A DNA stretch of 64,000 nt, from contig NZ_CP137892.1 of assembly GCF_033547155.1 (NCBI RefSeq), positions 744,001 to 808,000 on the forward strand, read 5' to 3'. The notes beneath the pieces are model-generated. The model did not search any database and had not been told where the DNA came from. It worked only from the letters and a program-made list of their open reading frames with translations. A program made the translations under genes and the position numbers. This stretch comes from Pseudomonas benzenivorans (GTDB taxonomy: Bacteria > Pseudomonadota > Gammaproteobacteria > Pseudomonadales > Pseudomonadaceae). Below, piece after piece: positions 29,988 through 37,666 of the stretch (its first letter is position 1; each line of letters begins with the position of its first letter).

Positions 29988-30449
29988 CTATTTAGAGGGA
30001 GAAGTAATTTTTCTCATTATGATAATTTTCTCAATGCCTTCATGCTCTTCGCGCACCTTCGCGTATCCTAGCCTCTGATAAAACCCTTCGGCAGTAATTG
30101 ATGAAGGTACAGTCAGTTCTTTTATTTCATATTTTGAAGTCAGCTCTTCTATGTGCTTCATTAGGGCTAGGCCAATACCGAAGCCCTGATGTCTTGGCAT
30201 TACGAAAATAGATCGAATGGTATTTTTGTCTAAGCTTGCAGTTCCGGTGATCTCTCCGTCTTTCACGGAAACGAAAGTTTCTCGGGTCAGCATGCGGCTT
30301 GCTATTTGCTCGGGGGAGGAATTATCTGGTAATTTCTCAATAAGAGAGGCGGGATAGTCTTTGGCGTTAGTCTCTTTAATGGCAGAAATTATGAGGGCGC
30401 TGATTTCCACCGCGTCTTCCGGGCGTGCTTCTCGAATAGATATGGCCAA
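29988..30449 (-). CDS. GNAT family N-acetyltransferase
   Basis: 153 residues with the acetyl-CoA-binding motif FVMPRHQGFGIGLALMKHIEE (Q/RxxGxG/A type) and the late EGFYQRLGYAKV strand-helix. The start appears to be TTG at 30449, eight bases after GAGG; no in-frame ATG is better placed. It is markedly AT-rich with many Lys/Ile codons, unlike the backbone, pointing to transfer. The acceptor substrate is unknown. Confidence 0.85.
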   Translation of the reverse strand: MAISIREARPEDAVEISALIISAIKETNAKDYPASLIEKLPDNSSPEQIASRMLTRETFVSVKDGEITGTASLDKNTIRSIFVMPRHQGFGIGLALMKHIEELTSKYEIKELTVPSSITAEGFYQRLGYAKVREEHEGIEKIIIMRKITSPSK

Positions 30450-31145
30450 CAGCAGTACCTCTACCTAAAATTGAACATCCAGTGGTGCGATTAAGTGCGC
30501 CATTTGGTGGATAACATTCCCTGCCGTTGCCAGTGCAACCTCTCAATCTTGAGGTGTCCAGCTTGCGGCAGGGGCCTTTGGGGGTGTTGTGCACCAGGGC
30601 TTATCGGCAGCACAGGGCAAGTATTCGCATCGGCGGATGGTTCCGTTGAAAACGGCCTATGCGAGCAGGGGGAAGATAACGGGCGTCCTGCCTGCGGGGT
30701 GCTTCATTGCGTGGGTTGAAGCTACCCGAATGCGGCGCGTCGCCACAAGTTGTTGTGGCAAACAGCTTCCTTTCATCGGGCTTGCCCTGCACTTGGTGCC
30801 GGGCTAGAGTGCGCCGGTCACGGTCAATCCCGTGACCGGGTGTAGGAACCCGATCTTCACGAAGGCGCGGTAGCGCCATAGCCGAGAGCAGGCGCTTTTT
30901 TGTGCCTGCTGTTTTCTCGCGCAGTTATGGCGGGCCGTGCGGGGCAGGCTTCGGCCTGGCCGGTTCCCTCGGACGCCGGTATTTCGACCCCCGTACGGTC
31001 CGCCACCCAACCGAGTCGAAACGAGAGGTTGGCGGCTCCTTAAATGGTTCGAGGAGCATAAGGAAAATGCGCTATCCACCTTTTACCCAAGGGCTCCACC
31101 TTGGGCGGTTTCCCCTGTCATCGGCCTCCGTTCTGGAGGTGCGCC
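30450..31145. other. 696-base region without protein genes, rich in RNA hairpins
   Basis: The left half (30450-30800) shows no convincing feature. The right half holds four ordered hairpins (30814-30839, 30864-30877, 30887-30910, 30928-31005), described separately, which together look like a structured leader for the two small genes at 31146-31711. Small ORFs here have no ribosome sites or family features. Confidence 0.55.
30814..31005 (+). ncRNA. putative structured leader RNA with four hairpins
   Basis: Hairpin 1: 30814-30823 pairs with 30830-30839, a perfect 10-bp stem. Hairpin 2: GGCGC-GGTA-GCGCC at 30864-30877. Hairpin 3: AGCAGGC (30887-30893) with GCCTGCT (30904-30910) around a T-run. 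Hairpin 4: a 17-nt arm 30928-30944 pairs at 15 of 17 positions with 30989-31005 and encloses CAGGC-TTCG-GCCTG (30945-30958). I have a memory-based impression that similar leaders precede small genes in other Pseudomonas. The function is unknown. Confidence 0.55.
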
Positions 31146-31418
31146 ATGGCTAGCAACAAACTCGCTGTCATTCCCTTCCCGAAACCTGTCGAGCCGCTTG
31201 GTTTGCCGGCTGCCTCTGTCTGCCATTTCCAGCTGGCTGCCGAATTGCGTGTGGCGATGCTGCACAAGTTGTTCAACAAACTGGCGAGCTCGGGGGCTAC
31301 GGCCTGCGCAGCAAGGGACTTGCATGAGCTTTGCCAGGGCGCCCGCGAGTTGCTGAACGATGTGGTGGTGCTGTATCGCAGCTCGCTGGCGCAAGCGGCC
31401 GAGGAGGGCGAGCGATGA
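31146..31418 (+). CDS. hypothetical protein, 90 aa
   Basis: Starts MASNKLAVIPFPKPV. After a Pro-rich N-terminal tail, residues about 28-85 are helical (CHFQLAAELRVAMLHKLFNKLASSG ... ELLNDVVVLYRSSLAQAAEEGER). No known domain is recognised. A TGGAGG ribosome site lies upstream of the ATG, and the gene follows the hairpin-rich leader. Its stop overlaps the next start as ATGA, so the two genes are expressed together. Confidence 0.7.
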   Translation: MASNKLAVIPFPKPVEPLGLPAASVCHFQLAAELRVAMLHKLFNKLASSGATACAARDLHELCQGARELLNDVVVLYRSSLAQAAEEGER

Positions 31419-31711
31419 AGAGGCCCTGCACCAGTTACTTGCCAACGTACGATGGCCATCGCGGCGCGATCATCAAGTGGCCACAGGATTGCCTGCAGGC
31501 GTTCGACAAGGGTGTGGCCAGTGCGCAAGCCTGGCTAACGACAGACGACACCGGCTGGTTGTGGGCCAACCTGATTATCGAGCGTGATGCCTTGCCCCCA
31601 GGGTTGCAGCGGCGCGCCTTCGAAATCGGGTTTCTCAGCCGGGTGCATCAGCGCTTGTGCTCGCCGTATGGCGGCAACCACCAAGCCTTGAAGGCCTGCC
31701 TGAAGCTCTGA
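31415..31711 (+). CDS. hypothetical protein, 98 aa
   Basis: Starts MKRPCTSYLPTYDGHRGAIIKWPQDCLQAFDKG and contains a Trp-rich middle (AQAWLTTDDTGWLWANLIIERD). No signal peptide or membrane segment is present and no family is recognised. It is translationally coupled to the preceding 90-aa protein. It lies about 200 bases before the PAAR effector, separated by an inverted repeat, so a link to the effector is possible but unproven. Confidence 0.65.
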   Translation: MKRPCTSYLPTYDGHRGAIIKWPQDCLQAFDKGVASAQAWLTTDDTGWLWANLIIERDALPPGLQRRAFEIGFLSRVHQRLCSPYGGNHQALKACLKL

Positions 31712-31720
31712 CGGGGCGGG

Positions 31721-31774
31721 CGGCCTCGCCGTGGCGGTGCCGGCCAAATGGTTGGGCTGTCTACGGCGAGGCCG
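31721..31774 (+). terminator. 12-bp inverted repeat after the small gene pair
   Basis: CGGCCTCGCCGT (31721-31732) pairs perfectly with ACGGCGAGGCCG (31763-31774) across a 30-base loop, ten bases past the stop codon at 31711. No T-run follows. It could be a weak terminator or a binding site. Confidence 0.4.
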
Positions 31775-31913
31775 TCTGAATTCCTGTGCATATACTTGCG
31801 CAGCCCGTGCCGCAGCTGCGGATCGCCGCATAGTTCGGGGGTTTGTCGATTGCGACGGGTGCTGCTTTTGCGGCAAGGTCTCGGCCCTGCCGTAACCGAT
31901 AAGGAGATTGGTC

Positions 31914-33827
31914 ATGTCTGGCAAACCCGCCGCCCGTGTCACCGACCCCACCGCCTGCCCCATTCCCGGGCATGGCACCAACCCCATTACCGCCGGCTCG
32001 CCGGATGTTCAATTCGACGGCCTGCCCGCCGCCCGCCAAAACGACCCCACCGCTTGCGGCAGTGCCCTGGTCGGCAATGTGATACCTAATGTGCTGATCA
32101 ACAACATGCCGGCCACCACGCTCGGCACCATCGGCAGCCATGGCAATGTGGTGATTGGGGGCTCTGGTAGCGTGATCATCGGCAACAGCCATGCCCCCGC
32201 CGCGTTCAGCGCGCCCGAGCCTTTGGCCATCGCGGCCTCTGCCGCCCAGGCCTTGGCCCCCAGCACACCGGCCTCGCCGCAACCGGCCGCCGACACCCTG
32301 GCGCGTAATTGGCAGGAAGAGCCCGGCGATGCGGCGCCGTTGGGGCTGGAGGAAGAGGACGAAGAGGAAGAACTGGAGGAGGACGTACAGCAGGGCATCA
32401 TCCTGCGCGTGGGCTTCTTCTTCGACGGCACCGGCGACAACGCCGACAACGTGGCGCGGGGCCAGCAATGCCGCGCCAATCAATTCGGCTACGACGCGGC
32501 CGATGAGCGTGCCCTGCTCGAATACTGCCCGCCCCATCAGATGGACCCGATGAGCAGTTATGGGCGGCAAGGGACGAATATTGTGAGGTTGTACGATATT
32601 TATCGGGATGACTCTTCCGTATCGATTGCAAGCGACGCTGTTACAGCCTGTATGCCCGTTTATATAGAAGGTGTTGGCACCGAGTCAGGCAAGGCCGATA
32701 AATCTTTCCCCGACATGGCGCTTGGCACTGGAGAGACCGGCGTACTTGAGAAGATAGAAAAAAGTACGCAGGGAGCGCTTTCTAAGCTGGCCATAATGAA
32801 AGCCAACAATCCTGATTTGATGGTGGAAAGATTAGAAATCGACGTTTTTGGTTTTAGTCGAGGAGCTGCCGCCGCTCGCCATTTCGTCAACGATTTGCGC
32901 AGAGAAGCGTCTTCGCTCTTGGCCCGCGCGCTGCGCCAAGGTAAAGCTCCTTTAAGCGAGAACTTTGCCTGGCGCTTCGGTCAGGATGTGCAGGTCAACT
33001 TGATCGGGCTGTTCGACACCGTGGCGGCGATTGGTGACCTGAGCGATGGTTGGGACGTGAACGACGATCAGAACGGCGACCTGAAACTGCACCTGGCACC
33101 GGATAGCGCTAAACGCGTGATTCATTTGGTGGCAGGCGATGAATACCGTTACAACTACTCGCTCAACAGCACGCAGCCGAATTTTGCCGAGATCGTTCTG
33201 CCGGGTGCCCATGGCGATATCGGTGGCAACTACCCGCTGGAGGCCGAGGAGAAGCTGTTCCTCACCCGACCCTTCCATGACGAGGTGGATAACCGTCTAC
33301 CCAACGAGGAGAGCCAGGCCTGGAAGCAGGCCAGCCGCGCCTTGGAGTCGTGGCAGCAACGCGGCCTGATCGATCCCGTGCGCCCGAATGGCAAGCTGTA
33401 TATCGACTGGCGGCAAGTACGCTCTACTGACAACCCCATACGCCGCAAGGTGATCTATGCCCAGGTCAAACTGGATCGCCGTGTGCGTGGCGAGTATGGG
33501 CGCATTCCTCTGCGCATCATGCATGCCCTGGCTCAGGAGGCCGGGGCACCGTTTCGGCCTATGCCCAATACCCGTGAGCTGAGGCTGCCTGCCGAACTGG
33601 TCCCCATTGCCGACAAGTTGATGGCCTATGCCCAAGGCAAGGCGCCGTTGAACCTTGCGTACGAGGAGCAGGATCTGCTTTATGCCCACTTCCTGCACCA
33701 GGCGGCCCATTGGAATGTCCACCTTGGCGAAAGCGGTGCATTGACCGTGCACTTCGTAAACCGTCCGACGAGGGACGGTCAACGCACCGTCCACCCGAAC
33801 AAGCCAGACCCGGTAAACCTGCTATGA
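31914..33827 (+). CDS. PAAR-domain type VI effector with DUF2235 (Tle1-like) lipase domain
   Basis: 637 residues. Residues 1-95 are a PAAR tip domain (GKPAARVTDPTACPIPGHG, VLINNMPATTLGT, GSGSVIIGNSHAP). An acidic linker (146-158, runs of Glu/Asp) follows. Residues about 160-480 match DUF2235 hydrolases, with nucleophile Ser315 in GFSRG (313-317), a probable Asp368 (LIGLFDTVAA) and His433 in LPGAHGDIGGNY. Such proteins ride the VgrG spike and degrade phospholipids in rival cells. AAGGAGA lies before ATG 31914. No vgrG or T6SS core gene is in the window. The end overlaps the first immunity gene (ATGA). Confidence 0.9.
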   Translation: MSGKPAARVTDPTACPIPGHGTNPITAGSPDVQFDGLPAARQNDPTACGSALVGNVIPNVLINNMPATTLGTIGSHGNVVIGGSGSVIIGNSHAPAAFSAPEPLAIAASAAQALAPSTPASPQPAADTLARNWQEEPGDAAPLGLEEEDEEEELEEDVQQGIILRVGFFFDGTGDNADNVARGQQCRANQFGYDAADERALLEYCPPHQMDPMSSYGRQGTNIVRLYDIYRDDSSVSIASDAVTACMPVYIEGVGTESGKADKSFPDMALGTGETGVLEKIEKSTQGALSKLAIMKANNPDLMVERLEIDVFGFSRGAAAARHFVNDLRREASSLLARALRQGKAPLSENFAWRFGQDVQVNLIGLFDTVAAIGDLSDGWDVNDDQNGDLKLHLAPDSAKRVIHLVAGDEYRYNYSLNSTQPNFAEIVLPGAHGDIGGNYPLEAEEKLFLTRPFHDEVDNRLPNEESQAWKQASRALESWQQRGLIDPVRPNGKLYIDWRQVRSTDNPIRRKVIYAQVKLDRRVRGEYGRIPLRIMHALAQEAGAPFRPMPNTRELRLPAELVPIADKLMAYAQGKAPLNLAYEEQDLLYAHFLHQAAHWNVHLGESGALTVHFVNRPTRDGQRTVHPNKPDPVNLL

Positions 33828-34747
33828 AGCGTTTTCTATTTATCTTCCTCACTCTTTTTCCGTTGTTCGTAAACGCCAAATCGGCCACCGATCTGGTCGG
33901 CCGCTACGTTCTGCAGGGCGTTCGGGAAACCGGCTCCACGTTACTGCTCAAGTCAGACGGCAGCTTCGAGGCGACCTATGCCTTCGGCAACCTGGACGGG
34001 CATATCAAAGGCCGTTGGCAGCGTACCGATGACACCGTAACCCTGGCTTCCGACGGGCATTCGGATGTGGCCGAGTTGTTCAAGGATGTGCCGCTGGCCG
34101 TTGGCGAGCACTGCCTGATTCGGGACATGGGGGACTACAAAGCGTGCTATATGCGTCAGCCGCGGCTGCCTTTCTCTGGAGGGTGGTACTTGGGTTTTAT
34201 GGCTCCCGACTATATGGATGTCTGGCTGGAAACGGCCGACGTCACGGATGTTCGTGGCATCACCTTTACGACTGCCGTCAGGGGCACGGTTGCCGTTAGT
34301 CAGCCGGAGAACGGAAAGGGCAATGCTAGAGGGTGGCCTGGGCCCTATGTTCGCGGCAAAGGTATGGCACTTGAACGTCTTGACTTACCTGAGCGCATCT
34401 TCATCCGTTGGCAGTCTTTGACCGAACCTCAAACCTATCGCGCCACCCTGGAAGTTCCGGAGTCAGCTCGTGAGTTGATGCTCCGGGAGGAACGGATCGA
34501 TTGCCCTATGGGTGGGTGGCAGTCTGCTTATCGGGATGCAGTCGTGATCGGCCTGGCTCCTGGTGGGATTGCCAAGCTCTGGGTCAGTGGTCCCTGCTTC
34601 AAAGGTACGGAAATCCTGCGTGTCCAGGCCGAGGTCGAGCCGATGGGCCCCGATCAAGGGCAAAGCGATGGGCAATATGCCTTGCCGCTGGAGCCCGCTG
34701 CCAAGGCCTATATCGAGCAGCACGGCATCCCCTATGGGTCGTGGTAA
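33824..34747 (+). CDS. DUF2931 immunity protein copy A, long form (307 aa)
   Basis: Sec signal peptide (MKRFLFIFLTLFPLFVNA), then an N-terminal ~100-residue domain (DLVGRYVLQGVRETGSTLLLK ... CLIRDMGDYKACY), then a DUF2931 domain (LGFMAPDYMDVWLETADVTD ... PERIFIRWQSLTEPQTYRA). The periplasmic location and ATGA coupling to the lipase effector fit an immunity protein protecting the inner and outer membranes. The C-terminus (GPDQGQSDGQYALPLEPAAKAY) matches copy C, not its immediate neighbour B. Confidence 0.8.
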   Translation: MKRFLFIFLTLFPLFVNAKSATDLVGRYVLQGVRETGSTLLLKSDGSFEATYAFGNLDGHIKGRWQRTDDTVTLASDGHSDVAELFKDVPLAVGEHCLIRDMGDYKACYMRQPRLPFSGGWYLGFMAPDYMDVWLETADVTDVRGITFTTAVRGTVAVSQPENGKGNARGWPGPYVRGKGMALERLDLPERIFIRWQSLTEPQTYRATLEVPESARELMLREERIDCPMGGWQSAYRDAVVIGLAPGGIAKLWVSGPCFKGTEILRVQAEVEPMGPDQGQSDGQYALPLEPAAKAYIEQHGIPYGSW

Positions 34748-34759
34748 GTGGGCAGGGTG

Positions 34760-35395
34760 ATGCTTGTTTTAGCACTCGTCGCCCCTCTGACCGCTTTTGG
34801 CAGTTCGTCCGAACCGCCCAAGCCGTTCAAAGCGTGGTACCTGAGTTTTTTCGCACCGGACTATATGGATGTCTGGCTGGAAACTGTGGATGTCACCGAT
34901 ATCAGGGGCAATACCTATGCCGAAGCCATGCAAGGAACGGTTTCAATCCATCAGCCGGAAGATGGCTCCGGTGCCCCTGCGGGGTGGCCTGAATATGTCG
35001 GAGCAGGGGCTGGGGTCCACCTCAATCGTTTGGAGTTGCCTGAGCGTATCTTTGTTCGTTGGCAGTCGCTTACAGAGCCGCAAACCTATCGCGCTACGCT
35101 GGAAATACCGGAGTCAGCCCGTGAGTTGATGCGGAAACCGGAAAAAGTGAATTGCCCGATAACCGGTTGGGAGACCGATTACCGCAATGCCGTAACCATC
35201 GGCCTGGCCCCTGGTGGGATTGCCAAGCTCTGGGTCAGCGGGCCCTGTTTCAAAGGTACGGAAATCCTGCGTGCTCAGGCTGAGATCGAGCCCAAGGGAC
35301 CCTATCAGGGGCTATCAGAGGGGCGGCATCGCCCATTGAAACCCGCTGCCAAGGCCTATATCGAGAAGCACGGCATCCCCTATGGGTCGTGGTAA
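34760..35395 (+). CDS. DUF2931 immunity protein copy B, short form (211 aa)
   Basis: Starts at ATG 34760 (MLVLALVAPLTAFGSS), a signal-like N-terminus, 12 bases after copy A ends. It lacks the N-terminal domain of copies A and D and consists of DUF2931 alone. Nearly identical to copy C over its first ~190 residues. However, its tail (GPYQGLSEGRHRPLKPAAKAY) matches copy D, so the array is mosaic. A GTG at 34748 is an alternative start. Confidence 0.75.
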   Translation: MLVLALVAPLTAFGSSSEPPKPFKAWYLSFFAPDYMDVWLETVDVTDIRGNTYAEAMQGTVSIHQPEDGSGAPAGWPEYVGAGAGVHLNRLELPERIFVRWQSLTEPQTYRATLEIPESARELMRKPEKVNCPITGWETDYRNAVTIGLAPGGIAKLWVSGPCFKGTEILRAQAEIEPKGPYQGLSEGRHRPLKPAAKAYIEKHGIPYGSW

Positions 35396-35407
35396 GTGGG
35401 CAGGGTG

Positions 35408-36046
35408 ATGCTTGTTTTAGCACTCGTCGCCCCTCTGACCGTTTTTGGCGGTTCGTCCGAACCGCCCAAGCCGTTCAAAGCTTGGTACCTGAGCTTTTTC
35501 GCACCGGACTATATGGATGTCTGGCTGGAAACTGTGGATGTCACCGATATCAGGGGCAATACCTATACCGAAGCCATGCAAGGTACGGTTTCAATCCATC
35601 AGCCGGAAGATGGCTCCGGCGCCCCTGCGGGGTGGCCTGAATATGTCGGAGCAGGGGCTGGGGTCCACCTCAATCGTTTGGAGGTGCCTGAGCGTATCTT
35701 TGTTCGTTGGCAGTCGCTTACAGAGCCGCAAACCTATCGCGTCACCCTGGAGGTCCCTGAGTCAGCTCGTGAGTTGATGCGGAAACCGGAAAAAGTGAAT
35801 TGCCCTATTACCGGTTGGGCGACCGATTACCGCAATGCCGTAACCATCGGCTTGGCCCCTGGTGGGATTGCCAAGCTCTGGGTCAGCGGACCCTGCTTCA
35901 AAGGGACGGAAATCCTGCGTGTCCAGGCTGAGATCGAGCCGATGGGGCCCGATCAAGGGCAAAGCGATGGGGAATACGCCTTGTCGCTCGAGCCCGCTGC
36001 CAAGGCCTATATCGAGAAGCACGGCATCCCCTATGGGTCCTGGTGA
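35408..36046 (+). CDS. DUF2931 immunity protein copy C, short form (212 aa)
   Basis: A tandem duplicate of copy B with a 648-base period. It has the same start context (GTGGGCAGGGTG before the ATG) and differs by scattered substitutions. The tail (GPDQGQSDGEYALSLEPAAKAY) resembles copy A. It probably serves the same immunity role or recognises effector variants. GTG at 35396 is an alternative start. Confidence 0.75.
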   Translation: MLVLALVAPLTVFGGSSEPPKPFKAWYLSFFAPDYMDVWLETVDVTDIRGNTYTEAMQGTVSIHQPEDGSGAPAGWPEYVGAGAGVHLNRLEVPERIFVRWQSLTEPQTYRVTLEVPESARELMRKPEKVNCPITGWATDYRNAVTIGLAPGGIAKLWVSGPCFKGTEILRVQAEIEPMGPDQGQSDGEYALSLEPAAKAYIEKHGIPYGSW

Positions 36047-36058
36047 AGGGGGCAGGGC

Positions 36059-36976
36059 ATGAAGCATTTCTTGCTGATCCTGTTTGCCCTTTTCCCTCTG
36101 CTGGCAAGCGCCAAGCCGGCCACTGATCTGGTTGGCCGCTACGTTCTGCAGGGCGTCCGGGAAACTGGCTCCACGTTATTGCTCAGGGCTGACGGCAGCT
36201 TCGAGGCGACCTATGCCTTTGGCAATCTGGACGGGCACATCAAAGGCCGCTGGCAGCGCACCGAGAACACCGTAACCCTGGCTTCCGACGGGCATTCGGA
36301 TGTGGCCGAGTTGTTCAAGGATGTGCCGCTGGCCGTCGGCGAGCACTGCCTGATCCGGGACATGGGGGATTACAAGGCGTGCTACCTGCGTCAGCCGCGG
36401 CTGCCGTATAAAGCTTGGCGCCTGGGCTTCTTCGCGCCTGATTACATGGATGTCTGGCTGGAGACCGCCGACGTCACGGATGTTCGTGGCATCACCTCCA
36501 TCGGCGCCGTACAGGGGACGGTATCCATCCGTCAGCCCGAAAACGGCTCCGGCAAGCCTGCGGGTTGGTCCAAGCGATTCGGCTGGGGAGCTGGTCACTA
36601 TCTGAGTGGTTTGGATCTGCCCGAAAGTATTTTCATCCGCTGGCAGTCCTTGGCTGAGCCGCAAACGTATCGCGCGACGCTAACGATCCCAGCTGACACC
36701 CGTGCCATCATGCTTCGTCAAGAGCCTGCAAAGTGTGGGGCAAGTGGCCGCACTTCGGACTATCGACTAGCCATTGTCATCGGCCTAGCGCCTGGCGGGA
36801 TTGCCAAAGCCTGGGTGATGGGGGCCTGCCTGCCACCAATAGAGATTTCCCGTATCCAGGCTAAGATCGAGCCCAAGGGACCCTATCAGGGGCTATCAGA
36901 GGGGCGCCATCGCCCATTGAAACCCGCTGCCAAGGCCTATATCGAGCAGCACGGCATCCCCTATGGCTCGTGGTAA
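36059..36976 (+). CDS. DUF2931 immunity protein copy D, long form (305 aa)
   Basis: Signal peptide MKHFLLILFALFPLLASA, followed by an N-terminal domain almost identical to copy A (DLVGRYVLQGVRETGS...). A more divergent DUF2931 core follows (GWSKRFGWGAGHYLSGLDLPES), ending in a tail identical in type to copy B. GGGGGCAGGGC precedes the ATG. This combination suggests recombination between copies. A REP-like hairpin lies about 14 bases past the stop. Confidence 0.8.
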   Translation: MKHFLLILFALFPLLASAKPATDLVGRYVLQGVRETGSTLLLRADGSFEATYAFGNLDGHIKGRWQRTENTVTLASDGHSDVAELFKDVPLAVGEHCLIRDMGDYKACYLRQPRLPYKAWRLGFFAPDYMDVWLETADVTDVRGITSIGAVQGTVSIRQPENGSGKPAGWSKRFGWGAGHYLSGLDLPESIFIRWQSLAEPQTYRATLTIPADTRAIMLRQEPAKCGASGRTSDYRLAIVIGLAPGGIAKAWVMGACLPPIEISRIQAKIEPKGPYQGLSEGRHRPLKPAAKAYIEQHGIPYGSW

Positions 36977-36989
36977 GTGCTGCCGTTTC

Positions 36990-37024
36990 GTAGCCTGGGT
37001 TACATCTGGGCCAATCCAGGCTAC
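36990..37024. repeat. REP-like inverted repeat
   Basis: GTAGCCTGG (36990-36998) and CCAGGCTAC (37016-37024) form a 9-bp stem between the convergent immunity array and the 37061 gene. The sequence resembles the GTAGCCTGGGTT...CCAGGCTAC palindromes that are dispersed in Pseudomonas genomes. It may also end transcription. Confidence 0.5.
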
Positions 37025-37060
37025 GGGCCGAAGGGTGGCGAGCTGTTGCGCGCGGCGCCG

Positions 37061-37591
37061 TTACTCGGCCTGGGCCGCCTTCATGGCCTCGTAGGCCGGC
37101 GCCGCATAGATACCCACCTCCACCGCCAGCTCCAGCACCCGCGGCAGGTCGCTGCTGTACACCAGCACGGCCTGCAGCTCGTCGTCCAGCGGTTCGCTGA
37201 AGTCCACCAGCACGTAGCCCTGGGTTTCCGGCGACAGGCTGGAGAGCTGCACCTGGATGCGGTTGAGCGCCTTGAGCGGCTCGGTCTTGGCCAGCTGCTT
37301 GGGCTTGAGCACGAAGTTGACGTTGGCGCCGAAGGATTCGGTGATCTGCTGGAACAGCTGCTCGTAAGTGTCGGCCTGGAACAGCACGGTGTCCGGCAGG
37401 CTGCCGACCACCACCCACTCGCCGAGGGGGATGGGGAAGTCGTCGTCGTAGTTGATGTCCGGGTTGGCGGCGAGGAAGGCCTGTGGGTCGGCGTAGGCCT
37501 GGGCGGCCTCGGCGGCGATGCGGGCGATGTCGGTGGCCTGCATGCAGCCCGAGCTTATCTTGCCGATCAGTTCTTCGAGTTGGGCTTGCAT
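37061..37591 (-). CDS. conserved hypothetical protein, 176 aa
   Basis: Starts MQAQLEELIGKISSGCMQATDIARIAAEAAQAY, a short helical N-terminus, then a mixed alpha/beta body (DINYDDDFPIPLGEWVVVGSLPDTVLFQADTYEQLFQQI). No signal peptide, membrane helix or known catalytic motif is visible. Base composition is backbone-like. It lies downstream of the MFS gene on the same strand with about 75 bases between. The function is unknown. Confidence 0.8.
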   Translation of the reverse strand: MQAQLEELIGKISSGCMQATDIARIAAEAAQAYADPQAFLAANPDINYDDDFPIPLGEWVVVGSLPDTVLFQADTYEQLFQQITESFGANVNFVLKPKQLAKTEPLKALNRIQVQLSSLSPETQGYVLVDFSEPLDDELQAVLVYSSDLPRVLELAVEVGIYAAPAYEAMKAAQAE

Positions 37592-37666
37592 GGCGACTTT
37601 CCTGGCGACAAAAGGGGCGGCAAGGATAGCCGAAATCGCCGCCCCCGCGCCCGCCGGGGTGCGCAC

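Larger units (their letters stand above)
33824..36976 (+). repeat. tandem array of four DUF2931 genes
   Basis: Order long-short-short-long. Copies B and C are near-identical over about 640 bases. Copies A and D share their 5' ~300 bases. The 3' ends alternate in type (A and C one version, B and D another). Tandem duplication plus gene conversion explains this pattern best. Confidence 0.8.
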
